Below, piece by piece: positions 40,213 to 47,944 of a stretch of DNA of 47,944 nt. How positions within the stretch are numbered: position 1 is the first letter of the stretch; each line of letters begins with the position of its first letter. Under the pieces are notes generated by a model that was not told where the DNA came from, made no database searches, and worked only from the letters and a program-made list of their open reading frames with translations. The position numbers and the translations under genes were made by a program. This stretch comes from Sphingomonas sp. Leaf20 (GTDB lineage Bacteria; Pseudomonadota; Alphaproteobacteria; Sphingomonadales; Sphingomonadaceae): positions 145,755-193,698 of the forward strand of contig NZ_LMKN01000010.1 in assembly GCF_001421535.1 (NCBI RefSeq). The letters run 5' to 3'.

Positions 40213-42282
40213 ATGCCGCGAAGGCTGTCGCGCGTCGTCGGCGTGATCGGGCTGATGGCAGGATCGTCGGTCCAGGCGCAGGAGGCGGATGAGGCGGCCG
40301 AGCGCGATGACATCGTCGTGCTGGGAACGCGGACGTCGCGGGATGCAACGCTCTCGTCCGATCGCGCGACCGAGCTGATGTCGCAATCGAGCCGGTCGCT
40401 GGAGCAGGACATCCTGCGTGCGGCGGGCACCTATCGGCTGAGCGATGCGCTGGAGCTGGTCAGCGGAAGCAGCCAGCAGAACAACCGGGGCGGCTTTGCC
40501 GACAATTTCGCCATCCGCGGCTTCCTCAGCACCGCCGATGGCGGGGGCGAGTATTATACGGACGGCTTCATCGCCAACCGGGGGAGCGCACCCGCGCGCG
40601 ATCCGGCGACGATCGAGCGTATCGAGATCCTGAAAGGGCCCGCCGGCGCGGTGTTCGGCGACATCGATCCCGCCGGACGCGTCAACATGGTGAGCAAGAC
40701 GCCGCGCTTTGCCGCGCACGCGTCCGCGACGCTGCAATATGGCTCGTTCGACACGCGCCGGATCGAGCTCGATGCGACGGGGCCGCTGAGCGACACGCTC
40801 GCCGCGCGGATCGTGGTGGCGACGGAGGATAGCGATGGCTATCGCGACTTCGTGACGTTGAAGCGCCGGGTGGTATCGCCGTCGCTGACGTTTAGACCCT
40901 CCGATGCGGTCCAGTTGACCTATCTGGCGCAGCATATCGCATATGATGCCCCGTTCGATCGCGGCTTGACCGCGATCGCCGGCGATCCACTGGCGCTGCC
41001 TGCGTCGCGGTTCCTTGGCGAGCCGTCGAACGGCGCCACGCGCGCGCGCGATACGCGGCACCAGCTGACCGGGGAGGCGCGGCTGGGCGGGTCATGGTCG
41101 CTGGTCGGCGGGATCGCGTATCGCACCGGTTCGCTGCGTGGCATCTCGGCGGACCAGTCGCGGCTGGTGGACGGGCGGACGCTGTGGCGGCAACGGCGCG
41201 AGCGCGGCTATGAGGTCGAAGACCTTTCGGCGCGGCTCGAGCTGCGTGGCGAGGTCCACGCGCTGGGTGTCCATCGACCCAGCTTCGGCATCAAGGGGTA
41301 TACGCTCGACTATCTCGAGCTGCTGAACCGGAGAAACCCGACCGAAACGCATCCCTATGCGATCGACATATTCGACCCGGTCTACGGGGTGGCGCAGGCG
41401 CTGCCGCTCCTTCCCAGCATCGATCAGCGCGAAACGCGGCAGGTGCTGTCGCTCTACGCGCAGGATGCCTGGGCCGTGACGACGAAGCTCGACCTCGTCG
41501 GGGGCGTGCGGTTCGACGCCTATCGCCAGCAACTCGAGCGCAACCTCGTCAACGCGACCACCGTTTCGAAGGCGGAGCCCGTCAACTTCCGGCTCGGTGC
41601 GCGCTATGCCGTGGACGAGGCGATCTCGGTGCATGCCAATTGGGGTGAGTCGGTCCAGCTCAATTCGGGCAGCGGGATCGGCAGCGTGGCGTTCGCGCCC
41701 GAGCGGGGGCACGGCTTCGAGATCGGCGCGGCGGCCCGCCTGAGCGGTCTGGACCTCGGCGTCACCTGGTTCGACATCCGCAAGAGCAACGTCCTGACCA
41801 CGGACCCCAACGACGCCAATTTCCTCGCGCCCGTCGGATCGCTGACGAGCCGCGGGATCGAGGTCGACGCGTCGCTGCGGCTTGCGCGTCGCTGGCAAGC
41901 GGTCGTCAACTATGCGTGGACGAGGGCGCGCAACGACGACCGGTCCTTCGCGACGCCTTTGGCTCTCAACGTGCCGGATCATTCGGGCACGGTCTTCGTC
42001 GTGCATCGCTTCGATCCCGGTACGGGCCGGGACTGGCTGGTCAGCGGGGGCCTCGCCTATGTCGGCAAGCGCTCCGGCGCGACCGACGCCAGCGGCCTCG
42101 TCCTGCCCGACTATGTGAAGGTCAAGGCATCGGCCGAGATCCCGGTGTCGACGACGCTGACGCTGCGAGGGGAAGTCGATAACCTGCTGAACGCGCGCTA
42201 TGCGCAAAGCTCGTACAATTCGTTCTGGATCTATCCCGGCGCGCCGCGAACGCTGCGCGCCTCGCTGCGCGCGGAATTCTAG
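40213..42282 (+). CDS. TonB-dependent receptor (siderophore receptor-like)
   Basis: From ATG 40213 the product is 689 residues, with a compact signal peptide MPRRLSRVVGVIGLMAGSSV followed by QAQEAD. Upstream in-frame GTG codons at 40150 and 40165 are possible starts. The plug contains DALELVSGSSQQNNRGGFAD, NFAIRGFLSTADGGGEYYTD and the siderophore-receptor signature IERIEILKGPAGAVFGDIDP, followed by GRVNMVSKTP. The barrel ends with FWIYPGAPRTLRASLRAEF, terminal Phe. The sequence is closest in pattern to FhuA/FecA-type receptors, but the AT-rich dyad upstream hints at Zur rather than Fur. A membrane acyltransferase gene follows nine bases after the stop, with AGAGGG overlapping the stop region. 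Confidence 0.85.
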   Translation: MPRRLSRVVGVIGLMAGSSVQAQEADEAAERDDIVVLGTRTSRDATLSSDRATELMSQSSRSLEQDILRAAGTYRLSDALELVSGSSQQNNRGGFADNFAIRGFLSTADGGGEYYTDGFIANRGSAPARDPATIERIEILKGPAGAVFGDIDPAGRVNMVSKTPRFAAHASATLQYGSFDTRRIELDATGPLSDTLAARIVVATEDSDGYRDFVTLKRRVVSPSLTFRPSDAVQLTYLAQHIAYDAPFDRGLTAIAGDPLALPASRFLGEPSNGATRARDTRHQLTGEARLGGSWSLVGGIAYRTGSLRGISADQSRLVDGRTLWRQRRERGYEVEDLSARLELRGEVHALGVHRPSFGIKGYTLDYLELLNRRNPTETHPYAIDIFDPVYGVAQALPLLPSIDQRETRQVLSLYAQDAWAVTTKLDLVGGVRFDAYRQQLERNLVNATTVSKAEPVNFRLGARYAVDEAISVHANWGESVQLNSGSGIGSVAFAPERGHGFEIGAAARLSGLDLGVTWFDIRKSNVLTTDPNDANFLAPVGSLTSRGIEVDASLRLARRWQAVVNYAWTRARNDDRSFATPLALNVPDHSGTVFVVHRFDPGTGRDWLVSGGLAYVGKRSGATDASGLVLPDYVKVKASAEIPVSTTLTLRGEVDNLLNARYAQSSYNSFWIYPGAPRTLRASLRAEF

Positions 42283-42291
42283 AGGGATGTC

Positions 42292-43485
42292 ATGACCCAG
42301 GCCCACACGCCGGCAACGCCCGGCGATACGCAGACCGCGCGCCAAAGCCCGGGCAGGCGCCTTGCGAGTATCGACGCGCTGCGCGGGCTGGTGATGGTGC
42401 TGATGCTGCTCGACCATCTGCGCGAGACGTGGATCGTCCTCGTCCCGATGCCCGATCCGGTGGATGCACGTACCGTAATGCCCGCGCTCGCGATCGCGCG
42501 CTTCGCGGCAAGCTTCTGCGCGCCCGTCTTCGTCGCGCTGACGGGACTCGCCGCCTATCTCTACGCCAGGAGCCATACACCCGGCGAGACCGCGGGCTTT
42601 CTCGTCAAGCGCGGGCTCTTGTTGATGGCGATCGACGTCGTGTATTTGTCGCCGCTCTATTGGGGGGTGGTGCCGCAGCCGACATTCTGGCTCCAGGTGA
42701 TCTGGTGCCTTGGCCTGTGCATGATCCTGCTGGCAGCGCTGATCCGGCTGCCGCGACCTGCGCATATCGCGCTCGGGCTGGTGCTCGTCTGCGGGCACAA
42801 CCTGCTCGACCCGATACGATTGCACCAGGGTGACACCCTTTTCCCGCTCTGGGCGCTGGTGCATCAGCGCGACGTGATCGCGTTGCCGTTCGGGTTCATC
42901 GCCAAGACGACCTATCCGATCCTGCCATGGCTCGGCGTCATGCTGCTCGGGCACGCGATCGGTCCATGGTTCGGGCACGACGTGTCGCCCACCATGCGGG
43001 TGAGGCGGCTTGTGCGCCTGGGCGTCGGGATGATCGGCGGCTTCGTCGTGCTGCGCCTTCTCAACGTCTATGGCGACGCGCCGTGGTACGTCGTCAAGGG
43101 CAGCGGCGTGCGGACCGTGATCAGCTTCCTGTCGATGACGAAATATCCGCCGTCGCTGCTGTTCCTGTTGCCGACGCTCGGCGGCGGCGCGCTGATTCTC
43201 GCGTTGCTCGAGATGCGCAGCGGATCGTGGCTGATAGAAAAGCTCGCCGTGTTCGGCGCGGCGCCGATGTTCTTCTACCTCTTCCACCTCACCGTCCTGC
43301 GCCTTCTCTATCATGGCGCGCTGGCCTGGTGGGGGCCGACCAGCGGATCGGTCTTCATGGTCGACGGCTATGGCTGGGTGATCGGCTGGTACGTCGCGTT
43401 GATCATGCCGCTTTATTACCCGACCGCGTGGTTCTCGCGACTGAAGCAGCGACGCCGCGACATTGCGTGGCTCCGCTTCTTCTGA
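42292..43485 (+). CDS. HGSNAT/DUF1624-like membrane acyltransferase
   Basis: The protein has 397 residues with about ten membrane helices. The N-terminus RLASIDALRGLVMVLMLLDH is the hallmark of the heparan-alpha-glucosaminide N-acetyltransferase (DUF1624/YeiB-like) superfamily, with the conserved LDH at the end of helix 1. Further features are ASFCAPVFVALTGLAAYLYA, KTTYPILPWLGVMLLGHAIG and FFYLFHLTVLRLLYHG. Relatives move acyl groups across the inner membrane onto sugars. With the TonB receptor upstream it forms a two-gene unit, suggesting modification of an imported ligand or of an envelope glycan. Which one cannot be told from sequence. It is convergent with the HNH gene (eight-base gap). 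Confidence 0.82.
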   Translation: MTQAHTPATPGDTQTARQSPGRRLASIDALRGLVMVLMLLDHLRETWIVLVPMPDPVDARTVMPALAIARFAASFCAPVFVALTGLAAYLYARSHTPGETAGFLVKRGLLLMAIDVVYLSPLYWGVVPQPTFWLQVIWCLGLCMILLAALIRLPRPAHIALGLVLVCGHNLLDPIRLHQGDTLFPLWALVHQRDVIALPFGFIAKTTYPILPWLGVMLLGHAIGPWFGHDVSPTMRVRRLVRLGVGMIGGFVVLRLLNVYGDAPWYVVKGSGVRTVISFLSMTKYPPSLLFLLPTLGGGALILALLEMRSGSWLIEKLAVFGAAPMFFYLFHLTVLRLLYHGALAWWGPTSGSVFMVDGYGWVIGWYVALIMPLYYPTAWFSRLKQRRRDIAWLRFF

Positions 43486-43493
43486 CTGCGCGC

Positions 43494-43832
43494 CTAACGC
43501 TGTTTCTTGGTCAGCGTCGCGGTGAAGTCCGGATCCTTGTTCGCGACCCAGTCGACGAACTTGCGCACGGCGGGGTTCGCCAGCAGGGCTTCGACATCCA
43601 TCCCGTGGCGCTGCAATTCGGAATTGGTGAAGTTGGCGGTCAGGTTCTGCTGGCAGATCGGATGCATCGGAACCACGTCGCGGCCACCGCGGCTCTTGGG
43701 GACCGGATGGTGCCAGATGATGGTCTTTCCCGTGGGGCGACCGCAGAGCCAGCATGCCACCACCTCGACGGGCGCCTCGTCCTCGGCCTGCGCGTCCTCG
43801 TAGGGGCCGTGTTTCGAATGTTTACGGGCCAT
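43494..43832 (-). CDS. HNH nuclease family protein
   Basis: The product has 112 residues from ATG 43832 (MARKHSKHGPYEDAQAED). A CxxC pair (VACWLCGRPTG) precedes the HNH core: TIIWHHPVPKSRGGRDVV followed by PMHPICQQ, which carries the further Cys. The catalytic His pair is in IWHHPVPKSRGG. Such free-standing, small HNH proteins are common in alphaproteobacteria and are not necessarily part of a mobile or defence system. An in-frame extension to 43937 is possible but has no family similarity. Confidence is moderate for nuclease activity. Confidence 0.78.
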   Translation of the reverse strand: MARKHSKHGPYEDAQAEDEAPVEVVACWLCGRPTGKTIIWHHPVPKSRGGRDVVPMHPICQQNLTANFTNSELQRHGMDVEALLANPAVRKFVDWVANKDPDFTATLTKKQR

Positions 43833-44171
43833 GTGCGTTTCGAAAGTCCCTGATGATGAGGCTGCTAGTAGCGGGGAAGTCGCGCTTGTCACAGCATCGA
43901 AGACATCGATCAGCCGGGATGTCAAAGTCGGCAGCACCAGCCGTGGGGGTCGTCGACATCATCGGACACCCGAAGCGCGCTGCGGAATGTGTGGACTTGC
44001 GCAGCCAATGGTTCCTTTCGAACGTTTAGCACCATCCCAGCTTCCCTTTTGGTTACTCATGGGATTCGGCTGGTCGCGGCGCGCGCCGGGCGGTAGGCAG
44101 ATCATATTCGAAGCCCGGCGAACGCTCAGTGTTCGCCAGCATGTCGAAGCCCCTGAATTAAGGAACTATGG
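43833..44171. other. 339-base gene-free region between HNH and KaiC-like genes
   Basis: I see no convincing gene here; short open frames lack Shine-Dalgarno sequences and family features. The region includes the divergent regulatory sequence for the HNH gene (minus) and the KaiC-like gene (plus). I find no clear -35/-10 pair. The only strong structure is the hairpin at 44117-44137, listed separately. Confidence 0.6.
44117..44137 (+). other. Hairpin 35 bases upstream of the KaiC-like gene
   Basis: GGCGAAC and GTTCGCC pair perfectly, and two more pairs (C-G and G-U) extend the stem, leaving a loop of three bases (TCA). The direct repeat CGAAGCCC flanks it on both sides (44110-44117 and 44146-44153). 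Sequence like CTTCGACA...GGCGAAC is typical of a dispersed alphaproteobacterial repeat, so this may be a decayed copy. It could also shape the leader mRNA. Confidence 0.55.
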
Positions 44172-45683
44172 TTGCCGTCGATGGAAAAAATGCCAGCCCT
44201 GGCTCTGACGGGTATCAGCGGCCTCGATGATATCCTGAACGGCGGCCTGACCCCGGACCGGATGTATCTCGTCGAAGGCACGCCCGGTACCGGCAAGACC
44301 ACCCTCGGGCTTGGCTTCCTCCTGACGGGTGCGGCGGCCGGGGAGACCGGGCTTTATATCACGCTCGCCGAGACCGAGATCGAGCTGCGGGCGGTCGCGC
44401 AGACGCATGGCTGGTCGCTGGACAGTCTGACGTTGTTCGAGATGGTCCCCGCCGATGGGCTGGGCGAAGACCAGGAACAGACGCTGCTGCATCCGAGTGA
44501 GGTCGAACTCGGTGAAACCGTTCGCGATATCATGGCAAAGGTCGACGAGGTTCGGCCGACGCGCGTCGTACTCGACAGCCTGTCCGAACTCAGGCTGCTC
44601 GCGCAGAGCCCGATCCGCTATCGTCGACAGATCCTCGCGCTGAAGCACTTCTTCTCGACGCGGAACTGTACCGTGCTGTTTCTCGACGACAAGAGCGGGA
44701 CGGGGAGCGACCTGCAATTGCACAGCATCGCGCACGGCGTCGTCTCGCTCGATCAGATCCTGTCGGGCTTTGGTGCGCAGCGGCGGCGGTTGCATGTCGT
44801 CAAGATGCGCGGGGTCAAGTATCGCGGCGGCTATCACGACTTTGAGATCGAGCGCGGGGGCCTGCGTGTTTATCCGCGACTGGTCGCATCGGAGCATGAG
44901 ACGGCGGAGGCTGGCGCCGCGGTTTCGACCGGCTCGCTCGAGCTCGACGCCTTGCTCGGAGGCGGGCTCGTGCCCGGAACCGCGACGTTGCTCACGGGCC
45001 CGGCGGGGGTCGGCAAGACGACGGCGTCGGTGCAATGCATGGTCGCCGCGCTCAAGCGGGGCGAAAACGCCGCCTATTTCCTGTTCGATGAGCGGATGCC
45101 GACATTGCTCACGCGCAGCGCGTCGCTCGGCATGGACCTCGAGCCGTATCTCCAGAACGGCCAGCTCGAATTGCGCGCGATCGATCCGGCGGAGATGTCG
45201 CCGGGGGAGTTTGCCGATGCGATCCGCAGGACGGTCGAGGATCACAGTGCGACGCTCGTCGTCGTCGACAGCCTCAACGCGTATCTCCAGGCGATGCCGA
45301 ACGAGCAGTTCCTCGTCCTTCAGATGCACGAGATGCTGACATATCTCGGGCAGAAGGGCGTGGTCAGCCTCCTGATCCTCGGGCTTCACGGCGTGATGGG
45401 CGACATCCGGTCGGACGTGGATCTCAGCTATCTGTCGGATACCGTGGTCCAGCTGCGCTATTTCGAGGCGCATGGCGAAGTCCGCCAGGCGATTTCGGTG
45501 ATCAAGACGCGTACCGCGCGGCACGAACGGACGATCCGCGAGTTTCAGATCGGCAGTCATGGGCTCCGGCTTGGTGAACCGCTCCGGCAGTTCCAGGGCG
45601 TTTTGACCGGGGTCCCGACATTTTCGGGTGAAGGAAAGACGCTGATGGCCAGCCAGATGGGGACGCTGGATTCACACGGTTAG
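44172..45683 (+). CDS. KaiC-like double RecA-domain ATPase
   Basis: The protein has 503 residues with two tandem RecA-like domains. The first has GISGLDDILNGGLTPDRMYL and Walker A VEGTPGTGKTT (about residues 35-44), Walker B VVLDSLSELRLLA. The second has STGSLELDALLGGGLVPGTA, Walker A LLTGPAGVGKTT (about 273-283), then FLFDERMPTLL and VVVDSLNAYLQAMPN. This is the KaiC family pattern, near the 519 residues of cyanobacterial KaiC. No kaiA or kaiB is present. TTG 44172 has AAGGA seven bases upstream, so I prefer it to ATG 44181 or 44190. The stop is followed one base later by a hybrid histidine kinase, implying a joint signalling role. Confidence 0.88.
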   Translation: MPSMEKMPALALTGISGLDDILNGGLTPDRMYLVEGTPGTGKTTLGLGFLLTGAAAGETGLYITLAETEIELRAVAQTHGWSLDSLTLFEMVPADGLGEDQEQTLLHPSEVELGETVRDIMAKVDEVRPTRVVLDSLSELRLLAQSPIRYRRQILALKHFFSTRNCTVLFLDDKSGTGSDLQLHSIAHGVVSLDQILSGFGAQRRRLHVVKMRGVKYRGGYHDFEIERGGLRVYPRLVASEHETAEAGAAVSTGSLELDALLGGGLVPGTATLLTGPAGVGKTTASVQCMVAALKRGENAAYFLFDERMPTLLTRSASLGMDLEPYLQNGQLELRAIDPAEMSPGEFADAIRRTVEDHSATLVVVDSLNAYLQAMPNEQFLVLQMHEMLTYLGQKGVVSLLILGLHGVMGDIRSDVDLSYLSDTVVQLRYFEAHGEVRQAISVIKTRTARHERTIREFQIGSHGLRLGEPLRQFQGVLTGVPTFSGEGKTLMASQMGTLDSHG

Positions 45684-45684
45684 C

Positions 45685-47661
45685 ATGAACGCGCGCGTTC
45701 TGATCCTGGCGCCGCGCGGACGCGATGCGGCGATCGCGGCGGAGCTTCTCGCGCGTGGCGCGATCGAGACGCATGTGTGCGACAGCCAGCCGGACCTTGT
45801 TGAAGCGCTGCGCCAAGGGGCGGGTGCCGTCATGCTCACCGAAGAGGCGCTGGCGCCGAGCGCGTCGGCCCTGATCGATTGGGTCGCTGGCCAGCCCGCC
45901 TGGTCCGATATTCCGTTCGTGGTGCTAGCCAACGGGTCGCGGACGCCGCGCACATTGCTCGCGACCAGCCGGTTGGGCGATCTCGGCAACGTCGTCCTGC
46001 TCGAGCGTCCGTTGCACGCGGACGCCATGCTCGGCGCCGTGCGCTCGGCGCTCAAGGCGCGCGCGCGCCAGTACGAGGTTCGCGATGCGGCCGCGACGCT
46101 CGAACAGGCCGTCGTGGACCGGACGGCCGACCTCGAGGCAACGCGCGATGGCCTGGAAGTCGCGCTCGAGGCCGCGGGCATGGGGAGCTGGGACATCGAT
46201 ATCGTCACCGGACTGACCCGACGGACGCTGCGCCACGACGAGATCTTCGGCTATGCGACCAAGCTCGACCATTGGGACGTGGAGAGCTTCCTCGCGCATG
46301 TCGATCCGTTGCAACGCGATGCGACACAGGCCGCGTTCGACGAGGCGCTGGTCAGCGGCTCGCTCGACATCGAATGCTCGATCACGACGGCGGACGGCCG
46401 CAGCCGGTGCATCGTGGCCAAGGGGCGTGTGCGGTACGGCGCCGACGGCAACGCGATTCGGATGACCGGCGTGGTGTCCGACATCACCGATCGCCGCGAC
46501 GCCGACATGCAGCTCGCGCAGGCGCAGAAGATGGATGCCATCGGCCAGCTCACCGGCGGCGTCGCGCATGACTTCAACAATCTGCTGACGCCGATCGTCG
46601 GCAGCCTCGATCTCATTCGCCGACGGCACAAGGACGACGAGAAGACGCAGCGCATGATCGGCGGCGCGTTGCAGGCAGCAGAGCGTGCGGCGACGCTGAC
46701 GCAGCGGCTGCTGTCGTTCGCGCGGCGGCAGGCGCTGCAACCGCGTGCGGTCGATATCGGCAAGCTGATCGACGGCATCGTCGATCTGATCCGCCGTTCG
46801 CTCGGGCCATCGATAGCAGTGGTTCTGGATATCCCGGCGCATCTGTCGTCCGCCCGCGTCGATCCCAACCAGCTCGAGCTCGCGCTTCTCAATCTCGCGA
46901 TCAACGCCCGCGACGCCATGCCGGGCGGCGGCCGGCTGACGCTGGGCGTGAGCGAGGCCAGCATCGATGGCCGCAATGCACTCGGGCTCAAGGGCGGGGG
47001 GTATGTACGGCTCGTCGTCGCCGATACGGGGAGCGGGATGGATCAGGCCACGCTCGCACGCGCGACCGAGCCGTTCTTTTCGACCAAGGGCGTTGGCAAG
47101 GGAACGGGGCTGGGCCTCTCGATGGTGCACGGGCTCGCGGCGCAATCCGGGGGGACGCTCAAGCTGGAAAGCGTGCCCGGCACCGGGACGACGATCGAGC
47201 TGTGGCTTCCCGCGTCTGCCGAGACGGGTGTCGAGCCGGACAAGCCGGTGGCCGAGCCGGTCGTCGCCGAGCGGGCGGCGACGGTGCTTCTCGTCGATGA
47301 CGAGGAGCTGGTCCGATCGGCCACCGCGGAGATGTTGCGTGACATCGGCTACAGCGTCATCGAGCTCGCGTCCGCGTCGCAGGCGCTGTCGGCGATACGT
47401 TCGGGAATCGATGCCGATATTCTCGTCAGCGATTATGTGATGCCCGGAATGACGGGAGGACAGCTGATCAACGAACTGCGCGCGACCGGGGTTCGTATTC
47501 CGACATTGCTGGTCACCGGATATGCCGCCACGGGCGAGGACGTGCCGGGCGACGTGACGCGCCTCGCCAAGCCGTTCCGCCAGGTCGATCTTGCCGCGCG
47601 CGTCAACGAATTGCTTCGTCCGTTGCAAGACCCTGCTGAAACTGCCGCGATCGCACGTTGA
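45685..47661 (+). CDS. Hybrid sensor histidine kinase with receiver domain
   Basis: The protein has 658 residues and no membrane span. An N-terminal receiver-like region (ARVLILAPRGRDAAIAAELL, about 1-125) lacks a clear phospho-acceptor. A coiled-coil joint (about 130-155) and a PAS domain (about 155-272: GLEVALEAAGMGSWDIDIVT to GVVSDITDRRDADMQ) follow. The HisKA H-box GGVAHDFNNLLTPIVGSL has His295. The ATPase has N-box LLNLAINARDAMPGGG, G1 VADTGSGMD and G2 GKGTGLGLSMV. A C-terminal receiver (about 530-645) has VLLVDDEELV, the phospho-acceptor Asp583 in LVSDYVMPGMTGG, and a conserved Lys near the end (LAKPFR). It starts one base after the KaiC-like stop. Confidence 0.92.
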   Translation: MNARVLILAPRGRDAAIAAELLARGAIETHVCDSQPDLVEALRQGAGAVMLTEEALAPSASALIDWVAGQPAWSDIPFVVLANGSRTPRTLLATSRLGDLGNVVLLERPLHADAMLGAVRSALKARARQYEVRDAAATLEQAVVDRTADLEATRDGLEVALEAAGMGSWDIDIVTGLTRRTLRHDEIFGYATKLDHWDVESFLAHVDPLQRDATQAAFDEALVSGSLDIECSITTADGRSRCIVAKGRVRYGADGNAIRMTGVVSDITDRRDADMQLAQAQKMDAIGQLTGGVAHDFNNLLTPIVGSLDLIRRRHKDDEKTQRMIGGALQAAERAATLTQRLLSFARRQALQPRAVDIGKLIDGIVDLIRRSLGPSIAVVLDIPAHLSSARVDPNQLELALLNLAINARDAMPGGGRLTLGVSEASIDGRNALGLKGGGYVRLVVADTGSGMDQATLARATEPFFSTKGVGKGTGLGLSMVHGLAAQSGGTLKLESVPGTGTTIELWLPASAETGVEPDKPVAEPVVAERAATVLLVDDEELVRSATAEMLRDIGYSVIELASASQALSAIRSGIDADILVSDYVMPGMTGGQLINELRATGVRIPTLLVTGYAATGEDVPGDVTRLAKPFRQVDLAARVNELLRPLQDPAETAAIAR

Positions 47662-47944
47662 AGCCAGTCGGTCGCCAACGCTGACCGCAGCTCGTCATCG
47701 CGTTACGATCCACGGCTGCTCGCTTGATGATCAGACTATGGTGGCTGGTCGTGTTAGTCAGCTACCCGGACCAAAGCCGTCTCGATGCGACCGATGCGCT
47801 CGGTCAGCCCCTCAGGGTCACCCAGCAGGACAAGGGGGCGTTGAAACGCGTGAGTTTGGAAAAATTGCCATAAAAGTGAAATTTGCATTTGACGGGGTTG
47901 GGGGAGGGGCCTAGAGGGGTGTCACCGCAGCGGAGTGCCTTACG
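47662..47944. other. Gene-free 283 bases to the right edge
   Basis: After the hybrid kinase stop I find no gene or clear terminator. The final 100 bases hold an A/T-rich stretch (GGAAAAATTGCC, TAAAAGTGAAATTTGC) followed by the promoter-like sequence at 47889-47917. Between 47700 and 47840 there is nothing I can name. Confidence 0.6.
47889..47917 (+). promoter_or_regulatory. Strong promoter pointing out of the window, possibly rRNA operon
   Basis: TTGACG (47889-47894) and TAGAGG (47912-47917) are separated by 17 bases of G-rich spacer, with an A/T-rich UP-like element upstream. The pattern of TTGACG, G-rich spacer, CCTAGAGGGG and downstream CCGCAGCGG resembles promoters of rRNA operons in sphingomonads. 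The rRNA assignment is from memory of such promoters and needs the adjoining sequence. Confidence 0.4.

Noticed and set aside
43494..43832. HNH protein as part of a defence island, group II intron or prophage
   Set aside because: Neighbours are ordinary chromosomal genes, base composition is unchanged, and there is no integrase, reverse transcriptase, methylase or attachment repeat nearby.
44168..44230. 20-codon open frame starting at ATG 44168
   Set aside because: Its Shine-Dalgarno would be only three bases away, which is too close. It is kept only as a possible regulatory short frame in the findings.
1..47944. tRNA genes, CRISPR arrays, insertion sequences, prophage genes
   Set aside because: Scanning the intergenic regions showed no T-loop or acceptor-stem pattern, no regularly spaced repeats, and no transposase or phage structural genes. 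The only repeats are the short palindromic elements listed.

Overview
The window is a chromosomal segment of a GC-rich alphaproteobacterium, almost certainly a sphingomonad (Sphingomonas or a close relative). The evidence is the very high GC content with strong third-position bias, TrmFO and gyrase proteins of alphaproteobacterial type, several TonB-dependent receptors, a GH18/deacetylase/glycosyltransferase fusion, and short palindromic intergenic repeats. There are about 42 protein genes, no rRNA or tRNA gene, no CRISPR array and no insertion sequence. The closing bases look like a strong promoter that fires out of the window.

Layout. 1-2.2 kb: end of a Tad pilus cluster (TadE, TadG-like), transcribed leftward. 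2.3-5.3 kb: an inactive-looking squalene/phytoene synthase relative, an EF-hand protein, trmFO and a DUF488 protein. 5.3-12.4 kb: an iron block. A Fiu/PiuA-type receptor, a Sel1-repeat protein and PiuC run rightward from a Fur-like operator. Facing them, a PepSY, DUF2271, DUF4198, ApbE operon runs leftward from a related operator. DUF2271 carries an ApbE-type flavinylation motif (D-G-I-S-G-A-T), so the two units together look like siderophore uptake plus an extracytoplasmic flavin-based reductase. 12.5-20.4 kb: SulP anion transporter, DUF952, gyrA, SDR, yaaA and a periplasmic TPR protein. 20.5-24.3 kb: an Lrp/AsnC regulator, a degenerate histidine kinase overlapping a polysaccharide deacetylase, and a small conserved protein. 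24.4-32.2 kb: rnr, lepA, dispersed repeats and a 1132-residue three-domain membrane enzyme. 32.3-34.4 kb: modABC with a short ModC, ending at a bidirectional terminator shared with rplM-rpsI. 35.6-39.9 kb: ctaA, a MerC-domain protein next to zur, dxs and a 55-residue membrane protein. 40.1-43.5 kb: a second TonB receptor and a membrane acyltransferase. 43.5-47.7 kb: an HNH protein, then a KaiC-like double ATPase one base before a hybrid histidine kinase.

Most genes are ordinary chromosomal or housekeeping genes. The accessory signals most worth following are the iron/flavinylation block, the GH18-CE4-GT2 fusion (a possible one-polypeptide PNAG-like machine), the degenerate kinase/deacetylase pair, and the KaiC/hybrid-kinase pair. 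Start codons were chosen by eye from Shine-Dalgarno-like sequence, overlaps and family N-termini. Several (TadG, gyrA, the degenerate kinase, the second receptor) remain uncertain.
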